Positions 42,688 to 50,880 of a stretch of DNA of 64,000 bases are shown here, piece by piece; the first letter of the stretch is position 1, and each line of letters starts with the position of its first letter. This stretch comes from Salegentibacter sp. (lineage in GTDB: Bacteria; Bacteroidota; Bacteroidia; Flavobacteriales; Flavobacteriaceae), in the NCBI GenBank assembly GCA_024635795.1, contig JAGXIH010000016.1, forward strand, positions 1 to 64,000, read 5' to 3'. Made by a program: the position numbers and the translations under genes. The notes below the pieces were generated by a model. That model searched no databases, was not told the origin of the DNA, and was given only the letters and a program-made list of their open reading frames with translations.

Positions 42688-43306
42688 TAAAGTTTTTGTC
42701 AATGATGTTCCAATAATCCTTTCCACTAAAAAAGATTTAGGTGAAAAATACACCTCTTTTCCTATTAAAAAGGTAAAACTCAAGCGCATCATTAAACAAG
42801 TTATTAAAGGTGAGTTACTTTATGTTAACCTTTATCATGAAAAGGAAGAGAAACTTTTGAAGCATTTGTTCAAAAAGCTTCCCGTAGTAACCGCGGGCGG
42901 TGGGATGGTTTTCAACGATAAAAATGAGATCTTATTTATTTACCGGAATAAGCGCTGGGATCTGCCAAAAGGGAAAACTGAAAAAGGTGAGGATATTGCA
43001 GCTTCGGCAGTAAGAGAAACCGAAGAGGAGACCGGAGTAAAAGATTTAAAGATCATCGGTTTTCTTGCTAAGACCTATCATGTTTTTAAGAGAAAAGGTA
43101 AATTCAGATTAAAAGTCACCCACTGGTACGAAATGCATTCAGATTATACCGGCGAGCTTATTCCGGAGGGAAAAGAGGGAATCGAGAAAGCAAAGTGGAA
43201 AAACTTTGAAAAGTCTCGCAAAGCACTCAAAAAATCCTATGCTAACATAAGGGAACTCTTTCCGAAGAAATACCTACCGGGGAACTCTAAAAACAGGGTA
43301 GCGTAA
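42683..43306 (+). CDS. Nudix hydrolase
   Basis: A 207-aa protein: about 65 N-terminal residues beginning MYKVFVNDVPIILSTKKDLG, then a Nudix domain (about 70-190). The Nudix box G-x5-E-x7-REUxEExGU is complete: GKTEKGEDIAASAVRETEEE then TGV. It should hydrolyse a nucleoside diphosphate linked to another moiety with Mg2+; substrate unknown. The start lies 7 nt from the divergent pyrE start, so its promoter must be within pyrE. The last 33 nt overlap the convergent M14 peptidase gene. Confidence 0.9.
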   Translation: MYKVFVNDVPIILSTKKDLGEKYTSFPIKKVKLKRIIKQVIKGELLYVNLYHEKEEKLLKHLFKKLPVVTAGGGMVFNDKNEILFIYRNKRWDLPKGKTEKGEDIAASAVRETEEETGVKDLKIIGFLAKTYHVFKRKGKFRLKVTHWYEMHSDYTGELIPEGKEGIEKAKWKNFEKSRKALKKSYANIRELFPKKYLPGNSKNRVA

Positions 43307-45025
43307 ATGTACCTCTTCATAATGCTTAGATTTTTGGTGCAACCAGCTTAATTGGGAGTAAGAATTATTCGCGAATTCTGGTTCCCTGCGTTTTTTCTCC
43401 TCAAATTCTTCTTTTAGCTCTGGGTTTTGTTCCAGCATCGCTTTAGCTGTATCTTCAAACACATAACCCGAGAATCCTTCTTTTTTCTGAAGAATTGGAT
43501 CGAAGAAATTCCAGTTGAAAAAGGAATCAGGAGCTGTTGGTTCCAGGGTTTCTAATAAATACCTGACGCCGTCCTGAAATGTTTTCACATAAAGATCTCC
43601 TTTTCTGAATTGAACTGAATCTATCCTGCTGCTCACCTGGGTGTTTTTATGCATATAATGCCCTTCGTAAGCCTTGTTTGAAGTTTCAAAATCCTTGATC
43701 CTGTAACTTTCTACAAGTATCACCGTATCCTGCGGTAAAGGTTCCAGGACGATATTGTTGAGTTCGAGGAGCTCTGTGACATTCCACCAGCCTTGCGGAA
43801 TGATGTAGGCCCTTGGGATTTCTATCCGGTCTTCAGCAATGAAATTATCATAATAATCAATCTCTTTCGTAAAGGGTTTATCACGGTCATATTTTAATCG
43901 TTGCCCTCCGGTGATTTCACTTTGAATCGTTTCCGTTTCAAAACCTTTAAAACTCCTTTTGCTCGGATTTTCCATATCGGGCTTGAAATTGGTCGGGTAC
44001 CAGCGATCGGTAAGGTATTTTCTCCTTGCCCTGTCCCGAAGGTCTTTGATTGTCTCCTTTTCAGTATCAGTGAAATTAATGACAGAATTCAAGAACTCAT
44101 AGGTGCCGTGAACTCTGTCCTTATAAGGTTTCAGCATATGAGTTTCCATCATCAATCCCAGGGTATTGAATAAAGTAGTATAACCAGTGGAGTATCTCGG
44201 TGTGTCAAGAAATTGGGGGAAGCCTTCCTCGGGAACCTGGTTGAAAACATTTACATATGGGGTGATTTCCCAGTTTTTCTTCCGTAGAGAGTCCTCTATT
44301 GCAGGCATCATTTTTTTATTTAAATATTCGCCCAACTCCCCGCCAAGTCTGTTGTGTTGAGTGAATAGATGAGTTAGAGTGTATTGATAATCGGCCCCAT
44401 TGCTCACGTGATTGTCTATAAAAACATCGGGTTGTACCTTATGGAAGATTTCATAGAAACTTCGAGTGTTACGGGTATCGGCCTTAATAAAATCCCTGTT
44501 CAGGTCATAATTTCGGGCGTTACCTCTAAACCCATATTCTTCAGGTCCATTTTGGTTGGTTCGGGTGGTAGAATTCCGGTTAAGAGCCCCGCCAACATTG
44601 TAGATGGGAATGGTGGCAATAACCGTGTTTTTGGGAGTTGGAATGGAATCCCCGGCTAAATCACGAAACAACATCATAGTGGCGTCTATCCCATCGCTCT
44701 CCCCGGGATGGATCCCGTTGTTGATAAGAATTATCCCGTTTTCCTTTCTTAAATTATCAAGATTGAAATTGCCGTTTTGACTGTAGATAGCAAGATGGAG
44801 TGGTTCCCCGCTATCGGTAATGCCAATTTCTTCCAGACTTATATTCGTTTGGGCATCGGCTAGCTCCTGGTAGAATTCTATTACTTCTTCATAGGTGCCT
44901 GTTTCTTTGCCTTCAGATTTTTCGAATTTTGTTAAAAAATCGAAATCGTTTACCAAACGATATTTTTCCAGATCGCAGGAAATCAATAAAAAAGCCCCGA
45001 GGAATACTATAATGATTTTTTTCAT
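43274..45025 (-). CDS. M14 family zinc carboxypeptidase-like lipoprotein
   Basis: A 583-aa exported metallopeptidase. Lipoprotein signal with LISC (Cys17). The catalytic domain carries the zinc pair in NNGIHPGESDG (H-x-x-E, about residues 98-101) and the third ligand in FIDNHVSNGAD (about 200). The C-terminal 250 residues form a separate beta-rich region. Presumed carboxypeptidase acting on peptides at the envelope; no substrate evidence. Its promoter matches the Bacteroidota consensus well. The 3' end overlaps the Nudix gene by 33 nt. Confidence 0.9.
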   Translation of the reverse strand: MKKIIIVFLGAFLLISCDLEKYRLVNDFDFLTKFEKSEGKETGTYEEVIEFYQELADAQTNISLEEIGITDSGEPLHLAIYSQNGNFNLDNLRKENGIILINNGIHPGESDGIDATMMLFRDLAGDSIPTPKNTVIATIPIYNVGGALNRNSTTRTNQNGPEEYGFRGNARNYDLNRDFIKADTRNTRSFYEIFHKVQPDVFIDNHVSNGADYQYTLTHLFTQHNRLGGELGEYLNKKMMPAIEDSLRKKNWEITPYVNVFNQVPEEGFPQFLDTPRYSTGYTTLFNTLGLMMETHMLKPYKDRVHGTYEFLNSVINFTDTEKETIKDLRDRARRKYLTDRWYPTNFKPDMENPSKRSFKGFETETIQSEITGGQRLKYDRDKPFTKEIDYYDNFIAEDRIEIPRAYIIPQGWWNVTELLELNNIVLEPLPQDTVILVESYRIKDFETSNKAYEGHYMHKNTQVSSRIDSVQFRKGDLYVKTFQDGVRYLLETLEPTAPDSFFNWNFFDPILQKKEGFSGYVFEDTAKAMLEQNPELKEEFEEKKRREPEFANNSYSQLSWLHQKSKHYEEVHLRYPVFRVPR

Positions 45026-45049
45026 AAAAAAACCTAAATATTTTAGGCA

Positions 45050-45080
45050 TAAACTTACTTAAAAGGCCCTTAGCAGCAAA
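45050..45080 (-). promoter_or_regulatory. Promoter of the M14 peptidase gene
   Basis: Minus strand TTTG (45077-45080), 19-nt spacer, TAAGTTTA (45050-45057; seven of eight). A small hairpin CCTAAA-ATA-TTTAGG followed by seven T lies between it and the start codon and could act as a weak attenuator. Confidence 0.55.
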
Positions 45081-45182
45081 ACCCTTTGAGTATTATTAAT
45101 CTATTTCGGCTTGTGTGCCTGCAGGCTATGGGGTATTTTTACATTGAAAAATTATTATTCTAAAGTTTTAAATATAAAAATA

Positions 45183-47474
45183 TTGAAAAATTTATTGTTG
45201 TTCCTTCTGGCTTTAATTAGTACAGGGCAGGTTGTAGGTCAGAATTTTGAGGGAAAAGTTATAAATGCCGCAACTGCTGAACCTGTTTTAAATGCGAGTA
45301 TTGAAAACCCTGCCACAGGAACTGTCGTCTTTTCTGATGATGGGGGGAATTTCGAAATTACAATTGAGGATTATCCTGCCATGCTCACTATATCAGGGTT
45401 TGGTTTTGAAAATCTTAAAGTTGAGATTTTTAACGCTGATCATTCCGGGAATTTCTATCTAAATCCATCCCTGGAAAATTTGTCAGAGGTGATTATTACC
45501 AGCACGGCAATTCCAAGTAGGTTACAGGATTTACCCGCAGCTGTGAGCCTGGTTTCTGCCAGTGATCTCAAGCGAGGTGACAATACCAACCTGGTAGAAA
45601 AATTTAATAACGTGCCGGGAATGTATGTGAATCAGGGCGCACTGAACACTAATAAGATCAACATTCGCGGTATTGGCGCCCGCTCGCAATATAGTACTAA
45701 CCGTATTCAGTCTTATTTCGACGGGATTCCACTTACAACGGCCGAAGGCGAACTCACTTTGGACGATATTGATCCTGAAAGCCTGGACCGCATAGAAGTG
45801 ATAAAAGGCCCCAGTTCCAGTGTGTATGGAGCCGGCCTGGGTGGTTCAATAAATTTATATTCTGCTTTACCGAAAACACCAAAAACTGAAGCTGCAATAA
45901 AATCCCAGTTTGGAAGCTTTAATACCAGAAAAAATGTTGTTCGCACACTGCATGCTGGTGAGAACACCGCTGTTAATGCAAATTATACCAGCCTAACAAG
46001 CGATGGGTATCGGGACAACGGGGATTATAACCGGCACACTGCCCTTGTGAATGCCAGGCTTCAAACTTTAGACGATTCTAATCTTTCCCTGTTAGCCAGT
46101 TTCACTAAGTTAAAGGCGTATATCCCCAGTTCGCTTAATAAAGATGATTTCATGAATAATCCTCAAAGCGCCAATGCAAATTGGGAGGCAGCCCGTGGAT
46201 TTGAATCTTATGATCGGGGTTTGTTGGGAGCTTCCTATGAGCATAATTTTTCAGAAAATTTCAGCAATACTACCAGCATCTACTTGAATTTTAGGAACGG
46301 GTATGAACCGCGTTTTTTTGATATCTTAAAAGAAGAACAGGTTTCAGCTGGAGCCCGAACCCGATTTCAACTTAGTGCCGTTATCTTTAATATATCATCA
46401 CAAATAAGTTTCGGCGGCGAATATTATAACGAATGGTACAATACTGCCACTTTTGAAAATTTGTTTCGGGAATATGAAAACCAGGGAAGTGTGATGGGCG
46501 AGCGCCTTAGCGGAAACGAGCAGGACCGTAATTACACGAATTTCTTTGCTCAATTGAATCTTGAGTTAACTGAAAAATGGAAGCTGGAAGGCGGGTTTAA
46601 TATTAATTCCACCCGCTATAGTCTTAATGATTTATTCGCCGGGGATGATGTAAACCAATCCGGAGATTATCGGTTTGATGTTATATTTTCCCCCCGCATT
46701 GGTAGTACTTACGAGGTGAGCCCTGGAAAAAACTTTTATGCCAATATAAGTCATGGTTTTTCTACCCCAACTGTTGCTGAAACTTTGACTCCCGACGGGC
46801 AAATAAATACAGACCTTAAGCCCGAAACCGGGATCAACTATGAACTCGGCTTTAAAGGAAACTGGCTGGAAAACCGACTCTACACTGAATTCTCAGCTTA
46901 TTCCATTAGAATAGAAGATCTTTTGGTCGCCCAACGGGTGGCCGAAGATCGTTATGTTGGGCTAAATGCCGGAAAAACCATTCATAACGGACTCGAATTT
47001 CTAGTGAACTATAATTTGAACCTGACGTCTGGGATTTCTGCAAAACCATATTTAAACGCTGCATTCAACTTTTTTGAATTTGAGGAATTCGTAAATAACG
47101 ATCAGGATTTCTCAGGAAACGAATTGCCCGGGGTACCTAAATCTACAATTAACCTGGGCTTGAATCTTGAAAGTGACCTGGGAATTGATCTTTTTGCAGG
47201 TTACAGGGCGGTTGGCGAAATTCCGCTGGATGATGCCAATTCCGGTTATTCAGAAAATTATCAGTTATTAAACCTGAAAGCTTCCTGGACCTTTGATATT
47301 TTGAGGGATCTTGAAGTGAATTTTTATGCCGGAATAAATAATGTTTTTGATGAACATTATGCAGCCAGCATTTTGACCAATGCAGTTGGTTTTGGAGGTG
47401 CTGCTCCAAGATATTATTATCCCGGGAACCCACGAAACTACTACGGAGGAGTGCAGCTGAATTATATCTTTTAA
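45183..47474 (+). CDS. TonB-dependent outer-membrane receptor
   Basis: A protein of about 763 aa: signal peptide (MKNLLLFLLALISTGQVVGQ if read from TTG), a CarboxypepD_reg-like domain (about 21-100), a plug domain with AVSLVSASDLKRGDN, INIRGIGARSQYSTNR and IEVIKGPSSSVYGAGLGGSI, then a 22-strand-type barrel ending in NYYGGVQLNYIF with the terminal aromatic needed for BAM insertion. No ATG is available before the signal peptide; I chose the TTG at 45183. No susD-like gene is adjacent, so it resembles siderophore/cofactor receptors more than polysaccharide-utilisation SusC. Ligand unknown. Confidence 0.9.
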   Translation: MKNLLLFLLALISTGQVVGQNFEGKVINAATAEPVLNASIENPATGTVVFSDDGGNFEITIEDYPAMLTISGFGFENLKVEIFNADHSGNFYLNPSLENLSEVIITSTAIPSRLQDLPAAVSLVSASDLKRGDNTNLVEKFNNVPGMYVNQGALNTNKINIRGIGARSQYSTNRIQSYFDGIPLTTAEGELTLDDIDPESLDRIEVIKGPSSSVYGAGLGGSINLYSALPKTPKTEAAIKSQFGSFNTRKNVVRTLHAGENTAVNANYTSLTSDGYRDNGDYNRHTALVNARLQTLDDSNLSLLASFTKLKAYIPSSLNKDDFMNNPQSANANWEAARGFESYDRGLLGASYEHNFSENFSNTTSIYLNFRNGYEPRFFDILKEEQVSAGARTRFQLSAVIFNISSQISFGGEYYNEWYNTATFENLFREYENQGSVMGERLSGNEQDRNYTNFFAQLNLELTEKWKLEGGFNINSTRYSLNDLFAGDDVNQSGDYRFDVIFSPRIGSTYEVSPGKNFYANISHGFSTPTVAETLTPDGQINTDLKPETGINYELGFKGNWLENRLYTEFSAYSIRIEDLLVAQRVAEDRYVGLNAGKTIHNGLEFLVNYNLNLTSGISAKPYLNAAFNFFEFEEFVNNDQDFSGNELPGVPKSTINLGLNLESDLGIDLFAGYRAVGEIPLDDANSGYSENYQLLNLKASWTFDILRDLEVNFYAGINNVFDEHYAASILTNAVGFGGAAPRYYYPGNPRNYYGGVQLNYIF

Positions 47475-47476
47475 GC

Positions 47477-47929
47477 TTATTTTCTAACTACATCGGGTAC
47501 CATAAATTCATAGTTCCCTCCGTGTCTGATGACATCGCGTACCACGGTAGAAGAGATATGACTATGCCCGGATGAAGAGATGAGAAATACAGTATCAATA
47601 CCTGCCATCTTGTAGTTGGTTTGCCCAATGGCTTTTTCAAACTCCAGGTCCTGCACGCTTCTAAGCCCGCGCAATAGAAAATCTGCGCCCTGTTCTTTAC
47701 AGAAATCTACGGTTAGGCCTTTATAGGTCATCACTTTAACCTTGGGGATATCTTTATAGGTTTCTTCTAAAAAATGAAGCCTTTCTTCCAGAGAAAACAT
47801 ATAATTCTTATCGGAATTTGTGCCTATAGCCAGAATTATTTCTTCAAATAAAGGCAAAGCTCTGTCGATAACATCAGTGTGGCCCAGGGTTAAGGGATCA
47901 AATGATCCCGGGAATACAGCTTTTCTCAT
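47477..47929 (-). CDS. coaD: Pantetheine-phosphate adenylyltransferase
   Basis: Penultimate step of CoA synthesis: ATP plus 4'-phosphopantetheine gives dephospho-CoA. 150 aa. The nucleotidyltransferase TxGH motif is PGSFDPLTLGHTDVI (residues 6-20), and the second signature is SGHSHISSTVVRDV with ISSTxxR. LRGLRSVQDLEFE is also typical. Convergent with the TonB receptor, only 2 nt apart, and downstream of ddl across a repeat-bearing gap. Confidence 0.97.
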   Translation of the reverse strand: MRKAVFPGSFDPLTLGHTDVIDRALPLFEEIILAIGTNSDKNYMFSLEERLHFLEETYKDIPKVKVMTYKGLTVDFCKEQGADFLLRGLRSVQDLEFEKAIGQTNYKMAGIDTVFLISSSGHSHISSTVVRDVIRHGGNYEFMVPDVVRK

Positions 47930-47944
47930 AAATATTGATTTGTC

Positions 47945-48026
47945 TTTCCCGCGCAGGCGGGAAACTAATTTTGATTCCGCGTAGCCGGAAATCCCATTTT
48001 CAAATTCCTCCAGCGCAGACAGGAAA
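47945..48026. repeat. Three degenerate REP-like inverted repeats
   Basis: The coaD-ddl gap holds three imperfect palindromes sharing a core. Unit A (47945-47964) is TTTCCCGC-GCAG-GCGGGAAA with a perfect 8-bp stem. Unit B (47973-47993) is TTCCG-CGTAGC-CGGAA. Unit C (48005-48026) is TTCCT-N11-AGGAA with the core AGCGCAGAC. They look like successive decayed copies of one REP-type element (TTCC, GCGYAG, GGAA). Confidence 0.6.
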
Positions 48027-48060
48027 CCACGTAAATATAATTAAAAATCTACAGGAGGTT

Positions 48061-49035
48061 TTACTTCAATGCAGCTTCAATGGCACTTCCGTAAAGCTCC
48101 GTAAGGTTTATGTTGGCAGCTCTTGCCTGTTGCGGTAAAATACTTGCCTGGCTTAGGCCGGGCGTCGTGTTCATTTCAATAAAATGAGGCTCTCCATTGT
48201 GAAAAATAAATTCTGAACGGGTAAAGCCTTTCATCTTTAGTTTTTTATAGATCAGTTTGGCAATCTCCTGTACTTTTTTGGTTTTCTCTTCTGAAATGTT
48301 TGCCGGGGTGATTTCCTGTGATTTACCCAGGTATTTGGCTTCATAATCAAAGAATTCGTTTTCAGAAATAATTTCGGTAACCGGCAGTGCACGTACTTTG
48401 CCTTTCCAGGTGATCACTCCCACTGAAATTTCGGTGCCGTCCAGGAAGGATTCGATAATTACTTCATTGTCTTCCTTGAATGCGGTTTTGGTAGCCGGGA
48501 TTAAATCTTCCTCTTTCTTCACCTTGGTGATTCCGAAGCTGCTTCCGGCACGGTTGGCCTTCACGAAACAAGGCAGACCTACGCGGTCTATTATCGCATT
48601 TACATCAATTTTATCTTCCTTGTCCAGAAAATAATTTGTTGCAGCTTTAATTCCGTAGGCTTTTAATACACTTATCAGGTCTCTTTTATTAAAAGTGAGG
48701 GCCGCCTGGTAATATCCGCAAGTCGTTTGAGGGATTCCCACCAGTTCGAGATATGCCTGTAACAAACCATTTTCTCCAGGAGTACCGTGAATGGTATTAA
48801 AAACGCAGTCAAAGCTTATGGTTTTTTCGCCTATCTTTACCGTAAAGTCATTCTTGTTTATCGGGTATGGGTTGTCGTTTTCATCTATCACAGACCAGCC
48901 GTTTTGTAAAATATGTACCCTGTAGGGGTCATAAATTTCCCGGTTTAAATGTTTATAAACCATATTGCCGCTGTTAATAGAAATGTGATATTCGCTCGAA
49001 TACCCGCCCATTGCGATGGCGATTTTTTTCTTCAT
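48061..49035 (-). CDS. ddl: D-alanine--D-alanine ligase
   Basis: ATP-grasp ligase joining two D-Ala for peptidoglycan precursors. 324 aa. MKKKIAIAMGGYSSEYHISI at the start, FNTIHGTPGENGLLQAYLEL (first substrate site), CFVKANRAGSSFGITKV (ATP lid), and the Mg-binding end RSEFIFHNGEPHFIEMNTTP. I chose the ATG at 49035; upstream in-frame codons give an atypical extension that runs into the promoter. Together with murB it covers cytosolic peptidoglycan precursor steps. A good promoter is found 30 nt upstream. Confidence 0.96.
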   Translation of the reverse strand: MKKKIAIAMGGYSSEYHISINSGNMVYKHLNREIYDPYRVHILQNGWSVIDENDNPYPINKNDFTVKIGEKTISFDCVFNTIHGTPGENGLLQAYLELVGIPQTTCGYYQAALTFNKRDLISVLKAYGIKAATNYFLDKEDKIDVNAIIDRVGLPCFVKANRAGSSFGITKVKKEEDLIPATKTAFKEDNEVIIESFLDGTEISVGVITWKGKVRALPVTEIISENEFFDYEAKYLGKSQEITPANISEEKTKKVQEIAKLIYKKLKMKGFTRSEFIFHNGEPHFIEMNTTPGLSQASILPQQARAANINLTELYGSAIEAALK

Positions 49036-49065
49036 CCTCAATTTTTGGAGTTTATTTCCGTTAAA

Positions 49066-49097
49066 CAAAAATATCATTAATAAGGCCTGCAACCAAA
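49066..49097 (-). promoter_or_regulatory. Promoter of ddl
   Basis: Minus strand TTTG (49094-49097), 20-nt spacer, TATTTTTG (49066-49073; perfect). Good match to the Bacteroidota consensus, directed at ddl. Confidence 0.65.
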
Positions 49098-49110
49098 ACC
49101 CGGGGTTTTA

Positions 49111-49118
49111 TATCTTTG
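49111..49118 (+). promoter_or_regulatory. Candidate -7 box of the PASTA-rluD unit
   Basis: TATCTTTG, a perfect TAnnTTTG, 18 nt upstream of the ATG at 49137. A TTTG at the proper distance upstream is missing, so the call is partial. Confidence 0.4.
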
Positions 49119-49136
49119 TCGCTCACAAACAAATGT

Positions 49137-49742
49137 ATGGGATTATTTAAATTTATCTTTAGCAAAACTTTTTTAATTCAGCTGGTACTGGCTGTGATCG
49201 CCTTGATCGTGATCGCTTTTCTGGCATTAAAATGGCTCGATTATTCAACCAATCAGGATCAGCGCATCGAGGTGCCCGATCTTTCCAAAATGTCTCTGGA
49301 TAGGGTAGACGACCGTCTAACAACGCTGCAATTGCAGTATGAGATCCTGGATTCTGCTAATTTTAATCCCGATTTCCCACGCTTTTCGGTGATCGAACAG
49401 GTTCCCGAACCCGGGCAGTTTGTAAAAGAAAACCGAAAAATATATCTAACCCTTAATCCTTCCGGCTACAGAAAGGTGATTATTCCGGACCTTTTCAGAG
49501 ATACCCGCCGTCAGGTCGAACCAACCCTGCGTTCGCTTGGTTTTGAAATTGGAGACATCACCTATAAACCGGATATTGCCAAGGATGCGGTACTGGAACT
49601 TAGGCATGAAGGCCAGAAAATAGAAGCTGGAGACGAATTGATGAAAACCTCAAAAATAGATCTTGTACTTGGGGATGGCTCTGGTCGTTATACCGGAAGT
49701 GAAGAGGAAGAGGATAATAACGAGGAAGAACTGGAATTTTAA
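49137..49742 (+). CDS. PASTA domain membrane protein
   Basis: A 201-aa bitopic protein: short cytosolic N-terminus, one TM helix (about 12-38, FLIQLVLAVIALIVIAFLAL), then two PASTA domains (about 48-110 and 115-180; IEVPDLSKMSLDRVDDRL and VIIPDLFRDTRRQVEPTL) and an acidic Glu/Asp tail. PASTA domains bind uncrosslinked peptidoglycan. There is no kinase domain, unlike PknB/PrkC. Located between ddl and rluD, an order I recognise from other Bacteroidota. Its stop overlaps the rluD start (TAATG). Confidence 0.88.
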   Translation: MGLFKFIFSKTFLIQLVLAVIALIVIAFLALKWLDYSTNQDQRIEVPDLSKMSLDRVDDRLTTLQLQYEILDSANFNPDFPRFSVIEQVPEPGQFVKENRKIYLTLNPSGYRKVIIPDLFRDTRRQVEPTLRSLGFEIGDITYKPDIAKDAVLELRHEGQKIEAGDELMKTSKIDLVLGDGSGRYTGSEEEEDNNEEELEF

Positions 49743-50794
49743 TGAAAAAAGAAGACGATAACAACGAAGTTGAAGACCAGGACGAAACCCTCTATGAACA
49801 TCACAAATTCGTAGCAAAAATCGGTCAGAATCCCTTGCGGGTGGATAAATTTCTGATGAATTTTATAGAAAATGCCACCCGGAATAAAATTCAGAAAGCG
49901 GCAAAAACCGGGAATATTTATGTTAACGACGAGCCGGTAAAGCAAAACTACAAAGTAAAAGCGGGCGATATAGTACAGGTGATGTTTGAACACCCGCCTT
50001 ATGAATTTCTGCTTACTCCAGAGAATATTCCTCTCGATATTGTTTATGAAGATGATAGCTTGTTGGTTATTAATAAACCTGCGGGAATGGTTGTGCACCC
50101 TGGTCACGGCAATTACAGCGGCACCTTAATTAACGCGTTGATTTACCATATCGATAACCTGCCAAATAACAGCAGTGAGCGCCCTGGCCTGGTTCATCGT
50201 ATAGATAAAGATACCAGTGGGCTCTTGGTTGTAGCCAAGACCGAACATGCGATGACTCACCTCTCCAAACAATTTTTTGACAAAACCAGCGACCGGGAAT
50301 ATGTGGCCCTTGTATGGGGAAATGTTGAAGAAGATGAAGGCAGGATTGAAGGGAATATTGGCCGTCATCCCAAAAACAGATTACAGAATACGGTATATGT
50401 AGGTGACGATGAAATTAAGGGAAAACCAGCTGTTACCCACTACAAAGTTCTGGAGCGTTTTGGTTATGTTAGCCTGGTTTCCTGTAAACTCGAGACAGGC
50501 CGTACTCACCAGATTCGCGTTCATATGAAGCATATTGGGCATACGCTTTTCAACGACGAACGCTACGGGGGAGATAAGATCCTTAAGGGAACTACTTTCT
50601 CAAAATACAAGCAGTTTGTCGATAACTGTTTTAAAGTGCTTCCGCGCCAGGCTTTACACGCCAAAACCCTTGGCTTTACTCATCCCGAAACTGGAGAGGA
50701 ACTGAGTTTCGATACCGAGATCCCTCAGGATATGCAGGATTGTATCGAGAAATGGCGCAATTATTCCAAAAACCTGAAAGATAACCTGAATTAG
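49742..50794 (+). CDS. rluD: Ribosomal large subunit pseudouridine synthase, RluD type
   Basis: Isomerises uridines in 23S rRNA helix 69. 350 aa: an N-terminal S4 RNA-binding domain (about 30-95, LRVDKFLMNFIENATRNKIQ) and an RluA-family catalytic domain. The active-site motif is HRIDKDTSGLLVVAKT with the catalytic Asp near residue 155; ETGRTHQIRVHMKHIGHTL is the second signature. RluD type is assigned from the S4 domain plus sequence; RluC is a less likely alternative. Translationally coupled to the PASTA gene. Confidence 0.92.
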   Translation: MKKEDDNNEVEDQDETLYEHHKFVAKIGQNPLRVDKFLMNFIENATRNKIQKAAKTGNIYVNDEPVKQNYKVKAGDIVQVMFEHPPYEFLLTPENIPLDIVYEDDSLLVINKPAGMVVHPGHGNYSGTLINALIYHIDNLPNNSSERPGLVHRIDKDTSGLLVVAKTEHAMTHLSKQFFDKTSDREYVALVWGNVEEDEGRIEGNIGRHPKNRLQNTVYVGDDEIKGKPAVTHYKVLERFGYVSLVSCKLETGRTHQIRVHMKHIGHTLFNDERYGGDKILKGTTFSKYKQFVDNCFKVLPRQALHAKTLGFTHPETGEELSFDTEIPQDMQDCIEKWRNYSKNLKDNLN

Positions 50795-50880
50795 GTTTCT
50801 CAAATTTCCTTGTGCTTCAAATAGCTGAAACCTTATGGTTTCCTTAATTTTATAGATTCTAGATTTAAAAAGCTGAAGCT

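Noticed and set aside
45183-47474. TonB receptor as a SusC of a polysaccharide-utilisation locus
   Set aside because: No susD-like gene, glycoside hydrolase or sugar regulator adjoins it; the neighbours are coaD and a peptidase.
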